Origin: Desulfobacteraceae bacterium
GTDB lineage: Bacteria; Desulfobacterota; Desulfobacteria; Desulfobacterales; Desulfobacteraceae
DNA length: 32,598 bases
NCBI GenBank assembly: GCA_022712835.1
Contig: JAFLJU010000218.1
Location: forward strand, 1-32,598
Reading direction: 5' to 3'
Both the position numbers and the translations under genes were made by a program. The stretch's first letter is position 1. Every line of letters starts with the position of its first letter. The notes beneath the pieces are model-generated. The model was not told where the DNA came from and did no database searches. It was given only the letters and a program-made list of their open reading frames with translations. Of the stretch, positions 1 to 9,023 are shown piece after piece.

Positions 1-579
1 GGCAAACGAGCGGCTGCCATTGTTTCGAACATGCTTTCTTTTTCCCGGAAAAGTTCCTCTGGATTCTTACCGGAGGATGTCGGCCTTTTGCTGGATCAGA
101 CCCTGGAACTTGCTGCCAGCGATTATAATCTGAAAAAAAAATTTGATTTTAAAAAAATTCAGATTAAAAAAGAATATGCTTTAGGGTTGCCCCGGATCTT
201 GTGTAAAGCCAGCGAACTTCAGCAGGTTTTCTTTAATATTTTGTCCAATGGTACCCAGGCCATGATGAGCCGGGAGATGCTAGATTCGCCTTGCTTTGAT
301 TTAAAAATATTTCAGGAGGCAGGGATGATTTGCATCCAAATCAGGGACAATGGACCGGGCATGGGTGCAGATACGAGGAGAAGGGTGTTTGAACCATTTT
401 TCACCACAAAAAATGTGGGGGACGGAACAGGACTGGGGCTTGCTGTTTCCTATTTTATCATTACTGAAAATCACAATGGACTCATTGAGGTGGCTTCCAA
501 TCCTGACCAGGGCTCTTGTTTCCTCATAAAACTTCCCATAAAAAAAGAAGATAAGACAGAAGTAACCCCGCAAGGATAG
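1..579 (+). CDS. Sensor histidine kinase, C-terminal part (5' end outside window)
   Basis: This is the catalytic end of a two-component histidine kinase. The frame is open from the first base and reads GKRAAAIVSNMLSFSRKS, which resembles the helix just after the phospho-accepting histidine. The internal Met at nt 31 is therefore probably not the start. The HATPase_c motifs follow in order: N box (ELQQVFFNILSNGTQAM), G1 box (DNGPGM), F box (FEPFFTTK) and G2 box (GTGLGLAV). The protein ends about 25 residues after the ATPase fold, so no receiver domain is fused at the C-terminus. The histidine and any sensor domains lie upstream of the window, so the stimulus is unknown. No response regulator follows. 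The next gene is convergent and separated by a hairpin. Confidence 0.9.
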   Translation, partial: GKRAAAIVSNMLSFSRKSSSGFLPEDVGLLLDQTLELAASDYNLKKKFDFKKIQIKKEYALGLPRILCKASELQQVFFNILSNGTQAMMSREMLDSPCFDLKIFQEAGMICIQIRDNGPGMGADTRRRVFEPFFTTKNVGDGTGLGLAVSYFIITENHNGLIEVASNPDQGSCFLIKLPIKKEDKTEVTPQG

Positions 580-643
580 CGACAACGCGGATGAAACCCG
601 CCTAGGTTCCTTTTATCCACTATGATTTTATCCACCATGAAGC

Positions 644-691
644 CCATAAAGGAGCTGAAGAAACACTTCATGAGCTTCAGCTCCTTTATGG
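644..691. terminator. Perfect 17-bp inverted repeat, probable bidirectional terminator
   Basis: Arms at 644-660 and 675-691 are exact reverse complements (17 bp) around a 14-nt loop. The element lies between the convergent histidine kinase gene and the ACT-domain gene, where a shared terminator is expected. The long U-tract of a classical intrinsic terminator is missing; only short T/A runs occur within the arms. It could also act as an mRNA 3'-end stabiliser. Confidence 0.65.
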
Positions 692-709
692 TAAATGGTT
701 ACTATTTGC

Positions 710-1141
710 TTAAAGGTTGCTGATTTCTTCACCCGAGATCACTTTGATCGAGCGTTCAGCAAGGATTTCCAAGGCCTTTACAGGATCATCAAACCTAAAT
801 ACCATGATGGCATTTTTGCATTGGGGATTGGCAAAGGCGTACATGTATTCCACATTGACATCCTGTTCGGTCAAAGGATCCAGCACCTTGTTCAACCCGC
901 CGGGTTCATCGCTGACTTCAACGGCAAGCACCTGGGTGATTCCCACGGTAAACCCTTCTTTTTTCAATGCCTGTTCCGCTCGTTTATTGTCATTGACAAT
1001 GAGCCGTAATACACCGAAATCCGTGGTATCGGCAAGGGACAGGGCTCGGATATTCACATTGGCATCCCTGAGGATTGCCGTCACCTCTGCAAGTCTTCCC
1101 TCTTTATTTTCAATAAATATGGATATCTGTTCTGCAAGCAT
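710..1141 (-). CDS. Double ACT-domain protein (amino-acid-binding regulatory type)
   Basis: A 143-residue protein made of two ACT domains in tandem. Residues 1-70 start QISIFIENKEGRLAEVTAIL; residues 72-140 contain EVSDEPGGLNKVLDPL. The ExxGRL and DEPGGL turns are the usual ligand-binding loops. No catalytic domain is attached. The start is supported by an AGGAGG Shine-Dalgarno about 9 nt upstream of the ATG. It is the last gene of the run and lies 21 bp behind paaK. Stand-alone ACT proteins of this type commonly neighbour phenylacetate-CoA ligases of anaerobes. A role in sensing aromatic or branched amino acids to tune that pathway is inference. Confidence 0.85.
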   Translation of the reverse strand: MLAEQISIFIENKEGRLAEVTAILRDANVNIRALSLADTTDFGVLRLIVNDNKRAEQALKKEGFTVGITQVLAVEVSDEPGGLNKVLDPLTEQDVNVEYMYAFANPQCKNAIMVFRFDDPVKALEILAERSIKVISGEEISNL

Positions 1142-1162
1142 TTTGGGTTTCCTCCTTTTTGT

Positions 1163-2467
1163 TTAAATTATTCGGTTATCAATAACCCTGACCGCTTTGC
1201 CCTGGCTTCTTTCGATGGTTTTGGGTTCAACCAGCATCACTCTTGCCGATATCCCGTGATGTTCTTTTATATTGTTGGAAATGCGGGTTTCCATAGCCTG
1301 GAGGCTTTTGATATCGTCTGAGAATGATTTATCATCAATTTCAACTTTCACCGTCAGGGTATCCAGGTTATTTATTCTGTCCACCACCAATTGATAATGG
1401 GGGGAAATTTCCCGGGTTTCCATGAGAACGCTTTCGATCTGGGAAGGAAATACATTTACGCCTCTGATAATGAGCATGTCATCGGAGCGGCCCGTGGGTT
1501 TGTTCATCCGTATGTGGGTACGGCCGCAGCTACAGGGCGCAGGATTCAAAGAGGTGATATCCTTGGTGCGATACCGGATGACGGGGAAGGCTTCCTTGGT
1601 TAGGGAGGTGAAAACCAGTTCTCCTGTTTCACCGGGGGGAAGGACTTCGTGGGTATCTGGATCAATTATTTCAACCATGAAATGATCTTCAAACACATGG
1701 AGGCCGTTTTGTTCTTCATGGCATTCAATGGAAACACCCGGCCCCATGACTTCGCTTAACCCGTAAATATCAATGGCTTTTAAATGGAGTTTGGCTTGAA
1801 TTTCTGTCCGCATATTTTCTGTCCAGGGCTCGGCACCGAAAATACCGGCTTTAAAATGCAGGTCCTTAAAATCAACCCCCATCTCCTGGGCCACCTCTGC
1901 CAGATGCAGAATGTAGGAGGGAGTGCCACACAAAATAGTGGGTTTAAAATCCTGCATAATGGTGATCTGGCGTTTGGTATTTCCGCCGGAAACCGGAATC
2001 ACTGCCATCCCTAATTTTTCGGCACCGTAATGGGCACCGACACCCCCGGTAAAAAGGCCATATCCAAATGCATTGTGGAGGATATCCTTGGATGTGGCGC
2101 CGGCGGCAGAAAAACTTCTGGCCATGAGTTCCGCCCAGGTATTGATGTCGTTCTGGGTATAGCCGACCACCGTTGGTTTTCCCGTGGTACCGGAAGAGGC
2201 ATGGATTCTGACAACCTCGTCCATGGGAACGGCAAACATATCATAGGGATAGTTGTCCCTTAAATCTATTTTAGTGGTAAAAGGCAGGCGCTGAAGATCC
2301 TCTAAGCTTTTAATATCTTTTGGTTTTATTTCGGCCTTGGTAAAACTTGTTTTGTAAAATGGAACACTTTCATAAACTCGTTCAATCGTGGCTTGAAGCC
2401 TTTTAAGCTGTAACGCGCCAATTTCTTCCCTTGGCATGGTTTCAAACGTTTTGTTATAAATGGGCAT
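1163..2467 (-). CDS. paaK: Phenylacetate-CoA ligase (AMP-forming)
   Basis: A 434-residue adenylate-forming enzyme of the PaaK family, which makes phenylacetyl-CoA (or the CoA ester of a related aryl acid) from acid, ATP and CoA in the cytoplasm. The P-loop-like motif [16 protein letters not shown] lies near residues 89-104. Other family blocks are [25 protein letters not shown], and the C-terminal [19 protein letters not shown] lid with its hinge. Length matches the family (about 430). CGRTHIRM carries the cysteine-containing segment usual in PaaK. It lies 35 bp downstream of a crotonase gene and just before the ACT protein. No ring-hydroxylating paa genes are present, so an anaerobic role in handling arylacetates from aromatic amino acids is more likely. 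The exact substrate is not shown by sequence. Confidence 0.9.
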   Translation of the reverse strand: MPIYNKTFETMPREEIGALQLKRLQATIERVYESVPFYKTSFTKAEIKPKDIKSLEDLQRLPFTTKIDLRDNYPYDMFAVPMDEVVRIHASSGTTGKPTVVGYTQNDINTWAELMARSFSAAGATSKDILHNAFGYGLFTGGVGAHYGAEKLGMAVIPVSGGNTKRQITIMQDFKPTILCGTPSYILHLAEVAQEMGVDFKDLHFKAGIFGAEPWTENMRTEIQAKLHLKAIDIYGLSEVMGPGVSIECHEEQNGLHVFEDHFMVEIIDPDTHEVLPPGETGELVFTSLTKEAFPVIRYRTKDITSLNPAPCSCGRTHIRMNKPTGRSDDMLIIRGVNVFPSQIESVLMETREISPHYQLVVDRINNLDTLTVKVEIDDKSFSDDIKSLQAMETRISNNIKEHHGISARVMLVEPKTIERSQGKAVRVIDNRII

Positions 2468-2502
2468 GGATGGATCCTTGACGTTAGTAATTGTAGGAGC
2501 TT

Positions 2503-3291
2503 TTAGTTGAGCTCTCCTTTGAACACAGGTTTTCGTTTTTCCAGAAAAGCGCTGGTGCCTTCTAAGGCATCTTCACTGACCATGGCAATACCAAAACCGT
2601 CATTTTCGATTCTACAGCCGGTTTCAAGATTCGTGGCTGTTCCGTTCTGGATTACTTCCTTGGCGGCTCTCAATGCTACTTTGCCTTTTGAGGCGATCAA
2701 ATTGGCTGTTTTTAAAACCTCTTCCATCAGGGTTTCATGGGCACAGACTTTATTGACAATTCCGTACTCAAGGGCTTTGTCCGCCCGTATGTTTTTCCCG
2801 GTAAACACCATTTCCTTGGCTCTATTGTTTCCCACAAGCCTGGCAAGTCTCTGGGTGCCGCCAAATCCCGGGATCAACCCCAGGCTGATTTCAGGCAGGC
2901 CAAAAACAGCCCGGTCGGATGCATAGATAAAATCGCAGGCCAGAGCGGCTTCGCTACCCCCTCCCAGGGCAAATCCATTCACCGCTGCAATGGCTGGGAT
3001 GGGAAGATCTTCAATCTTTGAAAATATTTTTTGGCCTTTTCTAGAGAAGAACTTGGCCTGGAGCGGATTCATTTTTACAAGTTCGGAAATATCGGCGCCG
3101 GCCACAAAGGCTTTGTCTCCAGCACCTGTGAGAATCAGTACCCGAATATCACTATTGTTTTTTACCATGTCAAGGGCCTGGTCCAGTTCATCAAAAAGGG
3201 CATTGTTCAGCGCATTTAATGCTTTGGGTCTATTGAAAAACAGGGTGGCAATGTTGTTTTCTACTTCAAGAATAATGTTATCAAAAGACAT
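2503..3291 (-). CDS. Enoyl-CoA hydratase / crotonase-family protein
   Basis: A 262-residue crotonase-fold protein, full length for the family. The oxyanion-hole region [11 protein letters not shown] and the signature [19 protein letters not shown] are intact. Two acidic residues follow in the active-site helix ([19 protein letters not shown]), as in short-chain enoyl-CoA hydratases that add water to crotonyl-CoA-type substrates. The C-terminus ends in [14 protein letters not shown], the usual hydratase ending ([14 protein letters not shown]). An AAGGAAAA Shine-Dalgarno supports the ATG. It is between the amidase gene (23 bp) and paaK (35 bp), so it is probably cotranscribed. No acyl-CoA dehydrogenase or thiolase is near, so the pathway (beta-oxidation, butyrate-type or aromatic) cannot be fixed. 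Confidence 0.88.
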   Translation of the reverse strand: MSFDNIILEVENNIATLFFNRPKALNALNNALFDELDQALDMVKNNSDIRVLILTGAGDKAFVAGADISELVKMNPLQAKFFSRKGQKIFSKIEDLPIPAIAAVNGFALGGGSEAALACDFIYASDRAVFGLPEISLGLIPGFGGTQRLARLVGNNRAKEMVFTGKNIRADKALEYGIVNKVCAHETLMEEVLKTANLIASKGKVALRAAKEVIQNGTATNLETGCRIENDGFGIAMVSEDALEGTSAFLEKRKPVFKGELN

Positions 3292-3314
3292 GATCTTTTC
3301 CTTTCTTTTTTGGG

Positions 3315-5096
3315 TTATAATTGTTTAGGGTTTGTGGCCTTTATGTATTTTTCAATCCCATCGGTAATGGCAGTACAGATATCATCTCTATAGGATTTGG
3401 TTAACAGACGTTTGCATTCCATCTTGTTGCTTATAAAGGATGTCTCAATGAGAATGGAGGGCATCCTGGCACCCAAAAGAACATAGAAGGGGGCCTGTTT
3501 GACGCCGTGATCATTGATTTTTGAATATTTCTTTTTCATTTTTTTGATCATGGTTTTGTGAACATCATTTGCAAGGCGGGTGGATTCTTCAATTTTGGCA
3601 TGTTTCATCAGGTCACTTAAAATATACTCCAGATCCGATATGTTTTTTTTGGAGGTGGCATTTTCCCTTGCGGCCACAGAAATGGCCTGGTCGTCGGTTG
3701 CAAGATTCAGTATATAGGTTTCAAATCCGGTCAGTTTTTTATTCTTGGCGGCATTGCAGTGCATGGAAATAAACAGATCTGCCCGCTGGGTATTGGCAAT
3801 GGCAGTGCGTTCTTCAAGGGTGAGTTTCGTGTCTGTTGAGCGGGTCAGTTCCACGGTGCAGTTTAGACGTTTTCTTAGTTTTTTGGCAAGATTCAAGGAT
3901 AGTTTGAGCACAATATCCTTTTCCCATACCCCCTTGATATATCCGGGAGCCCCTGGATCCGGTCCGCCGTGGCCCGGATCGATGATGATTTTTCTGACAC
4001 CCAGGGCCAGTTGTCTTGCAATATCCGAGGATTTCAGGTTGTCCGTTGTGATCCGTGAGGTAATGACGGGTACCTTTTTCGGCCCTTTTTTGACCAACCC
4101 CTGTTCCAAGGAAGCACCAGACCCATTGGATCCTTTCCCCCATACATCAATGATAATTCGAAAGGGGTCCTTCAATGAAAAAATCTTATAATTTTCAAAG
4201 GATTTTATATCCACCACCACCCGGACGGTATGGGGCTGGAATTGGCCGGCCCTTGCCTGGTTTAACAGATTATCATTGATGGGGATTTGGGCGGCGATAC
4301 CCTTCCCTAAGCGGGTCTGTTCAATATCAATATAAAGCCTTGGAAAGGGCTTGTTAATGGCGGGATCCTCTTTCAACAGGCGGTGGGAATAGCGCCTCTC
4401 ATCCATGGCGTTAATCACAATTCTGGTATATTCCGGGTTGGACCAGAACCGCAGATCGGTTATTTGGGTGTCCCCTGTTGGCCGCTTTTTTGCGGGCTTT
4501 GGAGACGCCTTGGGATTGGGTTTCAAGATAAGGGGGGGATCAAAATTTTTGTCAGGTTTTGAAGAGCGCGGTGCCTTGGATACCAGATGTTTTTGTTTCC
4601 GGTTAAATAAGTTTATTAATGCATTGTTCCGGGTTGCTTGCTTTTTTGACCGGATGTGTTTGACCTGGCGTTTAACCGGGGCTGGTTTGATGGCAAGGGA
4701 TTTGAGAAGAATCCTTGCCCTCCCGCTATAGGCACTTTCCGGGTATTTGTTTCTAATTCTGGTTAGAAGATCTATTCCTTGGGATTTATGGATGCCCCTG
4801 TCAGATCTTTTAAATAGTTGGAGATAGAGTTCTGCCGCTTTGTACATGCCGGCAGGTGCCCAGGAACTTTCTGGATGCTTTTTGTAAATGGTCTCATATA
4901 GATTGATGCAATTGAGCCATGCCGATACCCTTTGCTGTGAAATGGAAGAATTTCTCAGCTTTTTAAAGCAGTCGTCTGCATTTAGATATTGTTGTTTGGC
5001 TGGATCTGCCTGGCCCTCCCTCGAGAAAAATGCCATACAAAGGATTATACAAAGGACAAGACCAAGGGATTGGAATGTTGGCCGAAATTTCCCCAT
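3315..5096 (-). CDS. N-acetylmuramoyl-L-alanine amidase with AMIN domain (AmiC-like)
   Basis: A 593-residue exported cell-wall hydrolase that cuts the bond between N-acetylmuramic acid and the stem peptide, normally during septum splitting. An N-terminal hydrophobic segment (about residues 10-25) is a signal peptide or anchor. Residues about 40-130 look like TPR/Sel1-type helices (YKAAELYLQLF, IRNKYPESAYSGRA). A basic, proline-rich linker follows (about 135-205), then an AMIN domain (about 212-325). The Amidase_3 catalytic domain spans about 365-590. Zinc and catalytic residues are visible: H376 (DPGHGG), E392 (WEKDI), H446 (SMHCNA) and E551 (LIETSFIS). The ATG is 3 bp after the mutS stop codon, so translational coupling with mutS is likely. 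The TPR-like front extension makes it longer than E. coli AmiC (about 420). Confidence 0.92.
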   Translation of the reverse strand: MGKFRPTFQSLGLVLCIILCMAFFSREGQADPAKQQYLNADDCFKKLRNSSISQQRVSAWLNCINLYETIYKKHPESSWAPAGMYKAAELYLQLFKRSDRGIHKSQGIDLLTRIRNKYPESAYSGRARILLKSLAIKPAPVKRQVKHIRSKKQATRNNALINLFNRKQKHLVSKAPRSSKPDKNFDPPLILKPNPKASPKPAKKRPTGDTQITDLRFWSNPEYTRIVINAMDERRYSHRLLKEDPAINKPFPRLYIDIEQTRLGKGIAAQIPINDNLLNQARAGQFQPHTVRVVVDIKSFENYKIFSLKDPFRIIIDVWGKGSNGSGASLEQGLVKKGPKKVPVITSRITTDNLKSSDIARQLALGVRKIIIDPGHGGPDPGAPGYIKGVWEKDIVLKLSLNLAKKLRKRLNCTVELTRSTDTKLTLEERTAIANTQRADLFISMHCNAAKNKKLTGFETYILNLATDDQAISVAARENATSKKNISDLEYILSDLMKHAKIEESTRLANDVHKTMIKKMKKKYSKINDHGVKQAPFYVLLGARMPSILIETSFISNKMECKRLLTKSYRDDICTAITDGIEKYIKATNPKQL

Positions 5097-5099
5097 CTC

Positions 5100-7772
5100 T
5101 TAATTCAATGCCTTTTTTTTCAGATCATTTAAAAAAAGAAGTGCATCCAGGGGCGTCATATTCGAAATGTCTGCTCGTTCCAGCATTTTTATAAGCGTTT
5201 TGTCCGGAGTTTCAAATAATTCAAGCTGTCCCCCATCTCTGGATTTCTTTTTCTTGGATTTTTTTATGGAGTTTTCAGGTTTGCTTGGTGTTTGCAGGGG
5301 GTGTTCTGCCGTGTTTTCTTGTTCAATCCCGGATAAGACACTCTTCGCCAAATTAATTATTGGGTCGGGAACGCCGGCAAGTTTTGCCACCTGTATCCCA
5401 TAGCTTTTATTGGTTCCGCCCTTCACCAGGCGACGTAAAAATATGATGTTGTCATCAAACTCTTTGACGGCAATATGATAATTTTTAGTCCGGGGTTTGG
5501 TTTCTTCAAGCCGGATCAACTCATGGTAATGGGTGGCAAATAAGGTCTTGACCCCAACCCCGTTAAGATCATGGAGATATTCCGCCACTGCCCAGGCAAT
5601 GCTCATGCCGTCATAGGTACTGGTACCCCGGCCGATTTCATCTAAAATCACCAGGCTGTTCTGGGTGGCATTGTTGACAATATTGGCGGTTTCCTCCATT
5701 TCAACCATAAAGGTGCTCTGGCCCGAAGACAGGTTGTCCAGGGCACCCACCCGGGTGAAAATTCTGTCGGTCAGGCAGATGGAGGCGTTTTTGGCCGGTA
5801 CAAAGGAGCCCATCTGGGCCATGAGAACCGTGAGTGCCACCTGTCGCAATACCGTTGATTTACCAGCCATATTGGGGCCTGTGATCAGCAATTGTTGGTG
5901 ATCCACGCTGTCCAGTCGAATGGAGTTGGGAACATAGCGCTCCCCCTGGATCAGTTTTTCCACCACCGGGTGCCTGCCATCTTCAATATCGATATAGTTT
6001 TCATCATTTATTTCGGGCTTGGCATAACCGTTTTCCGATGCCACCATGGCAAGTCCCTGGAGGGTGTCTATCTGGGCGATAAATCCGGCCATTTGCAAGA
6101 TAAGAACCGCCTTTTCAACCACCTGATCCCTGACCGAACAAAAAATCTCGTATTCAAGGGAATTTCGCTTGTCCTGGGCATTTAATATGGTGGACTCCAC
6201 CTCTTTCATCTCTTCGGTAATAAAGCGTTCTGCATTGACCAGGGTCTGCTTTCGGATATAATTGTCCGGCACCTTGTCCGATTGTGCCCGGGAAACTTCT
6301 ATGAAATACCCAAATACCTTGTTGTATTTAATCTTCAAAGAAGACAGCTTTGTTTTTTCTCTTTCCCCGGCCTCTTCCTTGGCAATCCAGGATTTGCCAT
6401 CTCTTGTGATGGCAAGCAGTTCATCCAAGTCTGCATTGTAACCGTCAGTGATGAGATTGCCTTCATTTAAGACATGGGCCGCATCTTCCCGAATGGCCGT
6501 TTCGATAAGCTCTGCCAGGGATGCAAGGCCTGTCAGAATCTGAGTCTGGTTTTCAAGCAGGCTGCCATTTAGTATCGGATGGGTGAACAGGGAAAGTTCA
6601 GAAAACAGATGGGGCAGTTTTTTTAAAGAATTTTTAAGGGAAATAAGGTCCCTTGCATTTCCCTGGCCCATGGAAATCTTGCTACCCAGTCGTTCCAGGT
6701 CATAGACCGATTTTAAATGGGTGATGATCAGCTGGTGGATATGTGTGGCTCCCAGCAATTCCTGGATGCAGTCCAGGCGCTGTTCAATCATATCCCGGTC
6801 AATAAGTGGGTATCGGATCCAGTTTTTGATAAGCCGTCCGCCCATGGCCGTCACCGTTCGATCCAGTACAAAAATCAGAGTACCGCGTTTATCCAGGGTC
6901 TGGATATTGTGTAAAAGTTCCAGGTTTTTACAGGATCGGTCATCAATTTTCAAAAAGTTTTCCAGATCATAGGGAATGATCTGGAAAATGTGCTGGGTAT
7001 CCTGCATCTGGGTATCCTGGACATAGGACATGATGGCGCCTGCGGCACAGATGCTAGCTGCCATGTTTTGGATGCCAAAGCATTCAAGGCTGCGGGTTTT
7101 AAATTTTTTTTCTAGCCGTTCCCTGGCGTCTTCCAAATGAAATTGGCGGTTTTCAAGATAGGTGATCTGCCTTGAACCAAAGGCATTTCTCAATGATTTG
7201 TAGATCGGATCTGTTTCAAAGGAGGCGGGTAGCAAAATCTCTTTTGGATCCAGTTTCATGGCCTCGTCTATCAGGGAGGAAGGGATGAGATTTCCTGTTT
7301 TTTTCATCTGGCAGGTTTTAAAGGTTCCGGTGGAAATATCCAGACAGGCAAGTCCCACAGTCTCTTTTGTTTTGGAGATGGCCAAAAGGAAGTTATTGGA
7401 TTTTTTATCCAGAAGAGATTCATTGAGAATCATCCCCGGGGTGATCACCCGGACCACCTCCCGTTTCACAAGTCCCTTGGCAAGGGCTGCATCTTCTACC
7501 TGGTCGCACACCGCTACCTTACATCCATTTTCAATGAGTTTGGCAATATAATTGTCTGCAGCCCGAAAGGGGATACCGCACATGGGAATGGGTGAACTGT
7601 CATTCTTGTTTCTGGAGGTCAGGGCAATCTCAAGGATGGCAGCTGCCTTTTCGGCATCCCCAAGAAACATTTCATAAAAATCCCCCATCCGGTAAAAGAG
7701 TATGGCATCCTTGTATTGCTCTTTGATGGACAGATACTGCTCCATCATGGGCGTATTTTTTTTTGTGGTCAT
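5100..7772 (-). CDS. mutS: DNA mismatch repair protein MutS
   Basis: An 890-residue MutS1-type mismatch sensor. The N-terminal TPMMEQYL block supports the chosen ATG. The mismatch-reading motif F32-Y33-E34 (MGDFYEMF) is present. The Walker A motif GPNMAGKST starts at G632. The ABC ATPase signature region (DNLSSGQSTFMVEM), Walker B (LVILDEIGRGTSTYDG) and the FATHYHEL switch are all intact. Length is close to E. coli MutS (853), with a lysine-rich tail KKSKKKKS before the C-terminal dimerisation helices. It sits downstream of a small LapA-like membrane protein and immediately upstream of the amidase. No mutL is in the window. The gene looks fully functional, so the many tandem duplications nearby are not explained by a broken mutS. 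Confidence 0.97.
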   Translation of the reverse strand: MTTKKNTPMMEQYLSIKEQYKDAILFYRMGDFYEMFLGDAEKAAAILEIALTSRNKNDSSPIPMCGIPFRAADNYIAKLIENGCKVAVCDQVEDAALAKGLVKREVVRVITPGMILNESLLDKKSNNFLLAISKTKETVGLACLDISTGTFKTCQMKKTGNLIPSSLIDEAMKLDPKEILLPASFETDPIYKSLRNAFGSRQITYLENRQFHLEDARERLEKKFKTRSLECFGIQNMAASICAAGAIMSYVQDTQMQDTQHIFQIIPYDLENFLKIDDRSCKNLELLHNIQTLDKRGTLIFVLDRTVTAMGGRLIKNWIRYPLIDRDMIEQRLDCIQELLGATHIHQLIITHLKSVYDLERLGSKISMGQGNARDLISLKNSLKKLPHLFSELSLFTHPILNGSLLENQTQILTGLASLAELIETAIREDAAHVLNEGNLITDGYNADLDELLAITRDGKSWIAKEEAGEREKTKLSSLKIKYNKVFGYFIEVSRAQSDKVPDNYIRKQTLVNAERFITEEMKEVESTILNAQDKRNSLEYEIFCSVRDQVVEKAVLILQMAGFIAQIDTLQGLAMVASENGYAKPEINDENYIDIEDGRHPVVEKLIQGERYVPNSIRLDSVDHQQLLITGPNMAGKSTVLRQVALTVLMAQMGSFVPAKNASICLTDRIFTRVGALDNLSSGQSTFMVEMEETANIVNNATQNSLVILDEIGRGTSTYDGMSIAWAVAEYLHDLNGVGVKTLFATHYHELIRLEETKPRTKNYHIAVKEFDDNIIFLRRLVKGGTNKSYGIQVAKLAGVPDPIINLAKSVLSGIEQENTAEHPLQTPSKPENSIKKSKKKKSRDGGQLELFETPDKTLIKMLERADISNMTPLDALLFLNDLKKKALN

Positions 7773-7890
7773 GGATGGTTTTGTTTCAGATTAATCATAG
7801 TTTTTTTTGGGGTTCACCTTTTTGTACGGCATCAAAGGCTTTTTTATGCTTCCTTGACTTATTTGCGCATTATTGGTTTGTTTTTTTTCA

Positions 7891-7962
7891 GCGTTTTTTA
7901 CAACCGGTGGGCCTTATACAACCGGTGGGCCTTCTACAACCGGTGCGTTTTCTACAACCGGT
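7891..7962. repeat. Four 18-bp tandem repeats at the LapA-like gene's 3' end
   Basis: Units at 7891-7908, 7909-7926, 7927-7944 and 7945-7962 all end in TACAACCGGT on the plus strand. Units 1 and 4 share the start GCGTTTT; units 2 and 3 share GGGCCTT. Eighteen bases are six codons, so copy number changes keep frame. On the minus strand the variable codon is AAA, TAA, GAA and GAA in units 1 to 4. The stop codon is therefore a variant of the repeat. Confidence 0.95.
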
Positions 7963-8312
7963 TTTGCAAGCTCCCGTTTAATATAGGGGTCATGGACAAA
8001 CACCTCAAGTCGTGTTTTCAAGCTAGTGATTTCCTGTTTCAGGATGCCCATGGAAGCGTCTTGTTGTTTGATCTCTCTTCCCAGGCGGAATGCCGTAAAT
8101 AGTCCTTTCATTCCGGTGATTAAAAGACCTATACCAAAGCAGATGCCCCAGTATGCAATGAGGGGAAGTGTGGGTATGGTCCACTGCCAGGTTGAAATCT
8201 TAAGGTCAATGTGCAGCGAGGTTGGGGCCATAAAATAGTCCAGATTCTGGTAAATCAATGTACTGAGCAGCCCTAAAATAACCAGCAGAAAAAGGGTTTT
8301 AATTGTCTTCAT
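7914..8312 (-). CDS. LapA-like small membrane protein, ending inside a tandem repeat
   Basis: A 132-residue inner-membrane protein with two hydrophobic helices (about residues 5-25 and 48-68) and a basic coiled-coil stretch (LGREIKQQDASMGILKQEITSLKTRLEVF). This is the layout of the LapA/DUF1049 family, whose E. coli member acts with LapB in lipopolysaccharide assembly control. A GGAG Shine-Dalgarno precedes the ATG. The C-terminus is a repeated PVVExx motif encoded by 18-bp tandem repeats. The TAA stop (7914-7916) lies in the second repeat unit, at a codon that is GAA in the next two units. The frame then stays open for 40 more codons, to a TAA at 7791-7793 just before mutS. It may be a truncated allele of a 173-residue protein. 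Family assignment is moderate; the function is not shown. Confidence 0.6.
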   Translation of the reverse strand: MKTIKTLFLLVILGLLSTLIYQNLDYFMAPTSLHIDLKISTWQWTIPTLPLIAYWGICFGIGLLITGMKGLFTAFRLGREIKQQDASMGILKQEITSLKTRLEVFVHDPYIKRELAKPVVENAPVVEGPPVV

Positions 8313-8474
8313 TCATTTTCTCCAAATTATGAGTCCTAGGTTCGAGTCTAGTGTAAGTAACAATTTTTTGGTGATCATAGATTAAATTTTGTTTTTTTTC
8401 AATTCTTCTTTTGGGAATAATTTTGGATTAAGCTGCTTGAAATATTGGATCTTGACGGCATTCATAACGCCAAA
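8313..8474. other. Intergenic gap between M23-like gene and LapA-like gene
   Basis: A 162-bp AT-rich non-coding stretch with T-runs on the plus strand (A-runs in the transcribed sense). It should hold the promoter of the LapA-mutS-amidase run and the end of the M23-like transcript. I see no convincing -35/-10 pair or hairpin terminator. Confidence 0.5.
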
Positions 8475-9023
8475 TCAAATAAAAACAGGATTCATCAGAA
8501 GAATCTTGTCCCGATTTGAAAACAGGTGCCAGTTAAGATCTTTCAATGGGGCCTGCTCCATCAGTTCAACACAGGACAGGTGCAGATGGGGCAAAAGTTT
8601 TGATTTTTTTTTTCCTGTGTCAAATACCCGGGCAATAATTTGCCCCTTTTCAACCCGGCACCCCGGGATCAGTTCTTTTTCAATGGTAAGGTGGGAATAT
8701 ACAAAGACCCTCTCCTGGGAAAAGCGGTTTAACCCGTTCTGGGAAATGACAAGGGACTGTCCGAGAAAATCATCACATCGGTTCAGGACAATACCGTCGT
8801 CCATGGCCGGAACCACCAAGCTCGCTGCCAGATGCCCTATCTTTTTTCCTTGTCTGAAATAGCAGATATCAATGCCTTCATGGGCTTTGGGACGCTGACC
8901 AAAATCATCCCACCATTTATCGAAACTGTCCTGGAGCATACCCGGATAAAAACACCATTGGGTTCCTTTCGTCAACCCATTGACCCTGGCAATATCTGCA
9001 AGATATCGGGTGAATCGTTCCAT
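8475..9023 (-). CDS. M23 (LytM-type) peptidase-domain protein without signal peptide
   Basis: A 182-residue protein whose middle matches the M23/LytM metallopeptidase fold. The zinc and catalytic pattern is complete: H48 and D52 (HEGID), H111 (YSHL), and H146/H148 (PHLHLS). The glycine turn G127 (VEKGQIIARV) before the last strand also fits. M23 enzymes normally cut peptidoglycan cross-links outside the membrane, but no signal peptide or membrane segment is visible. Its ATG overlaps the CooT stop codon in a TAATG junction, so the two are translationally coupled. A cytoplasmic or non-peptidase use of the fold is possible. Family assignment is fairly firm; substrate and location are not. Confidence 0.7.
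   Translation of the reverse strand: MERFTRYLADIARVNGLTKGTQWCFYPGMLQDSFDKWWDDFGQRPKAHEGIDICYFRQGKKIGHLAASLVVPAMDDGIVLNRCDDFLGQSLVISQNGLNRFSQERVFVYSHLTIEKELIPGCRVEKGQIIARVFDTGKKKSKLLPHLHLSCVELMEQAPLKDLNWHLFSNRDKILLMNPVFI

Noticed and set aside
717..1166. Open frames antisense to paaK, mutS, NRPS and other genes
   Set aside because: They mirror strongly conserved coding regions, lack ribosome-binding sites and show no family similarity.
7891..7962. CRISPR-like array at the LapA-like 3' end
   Set aside because: The 18-bp units are directly adjacent without spacers and are coding. No cas gene is present. The same holds for the other short arrays.
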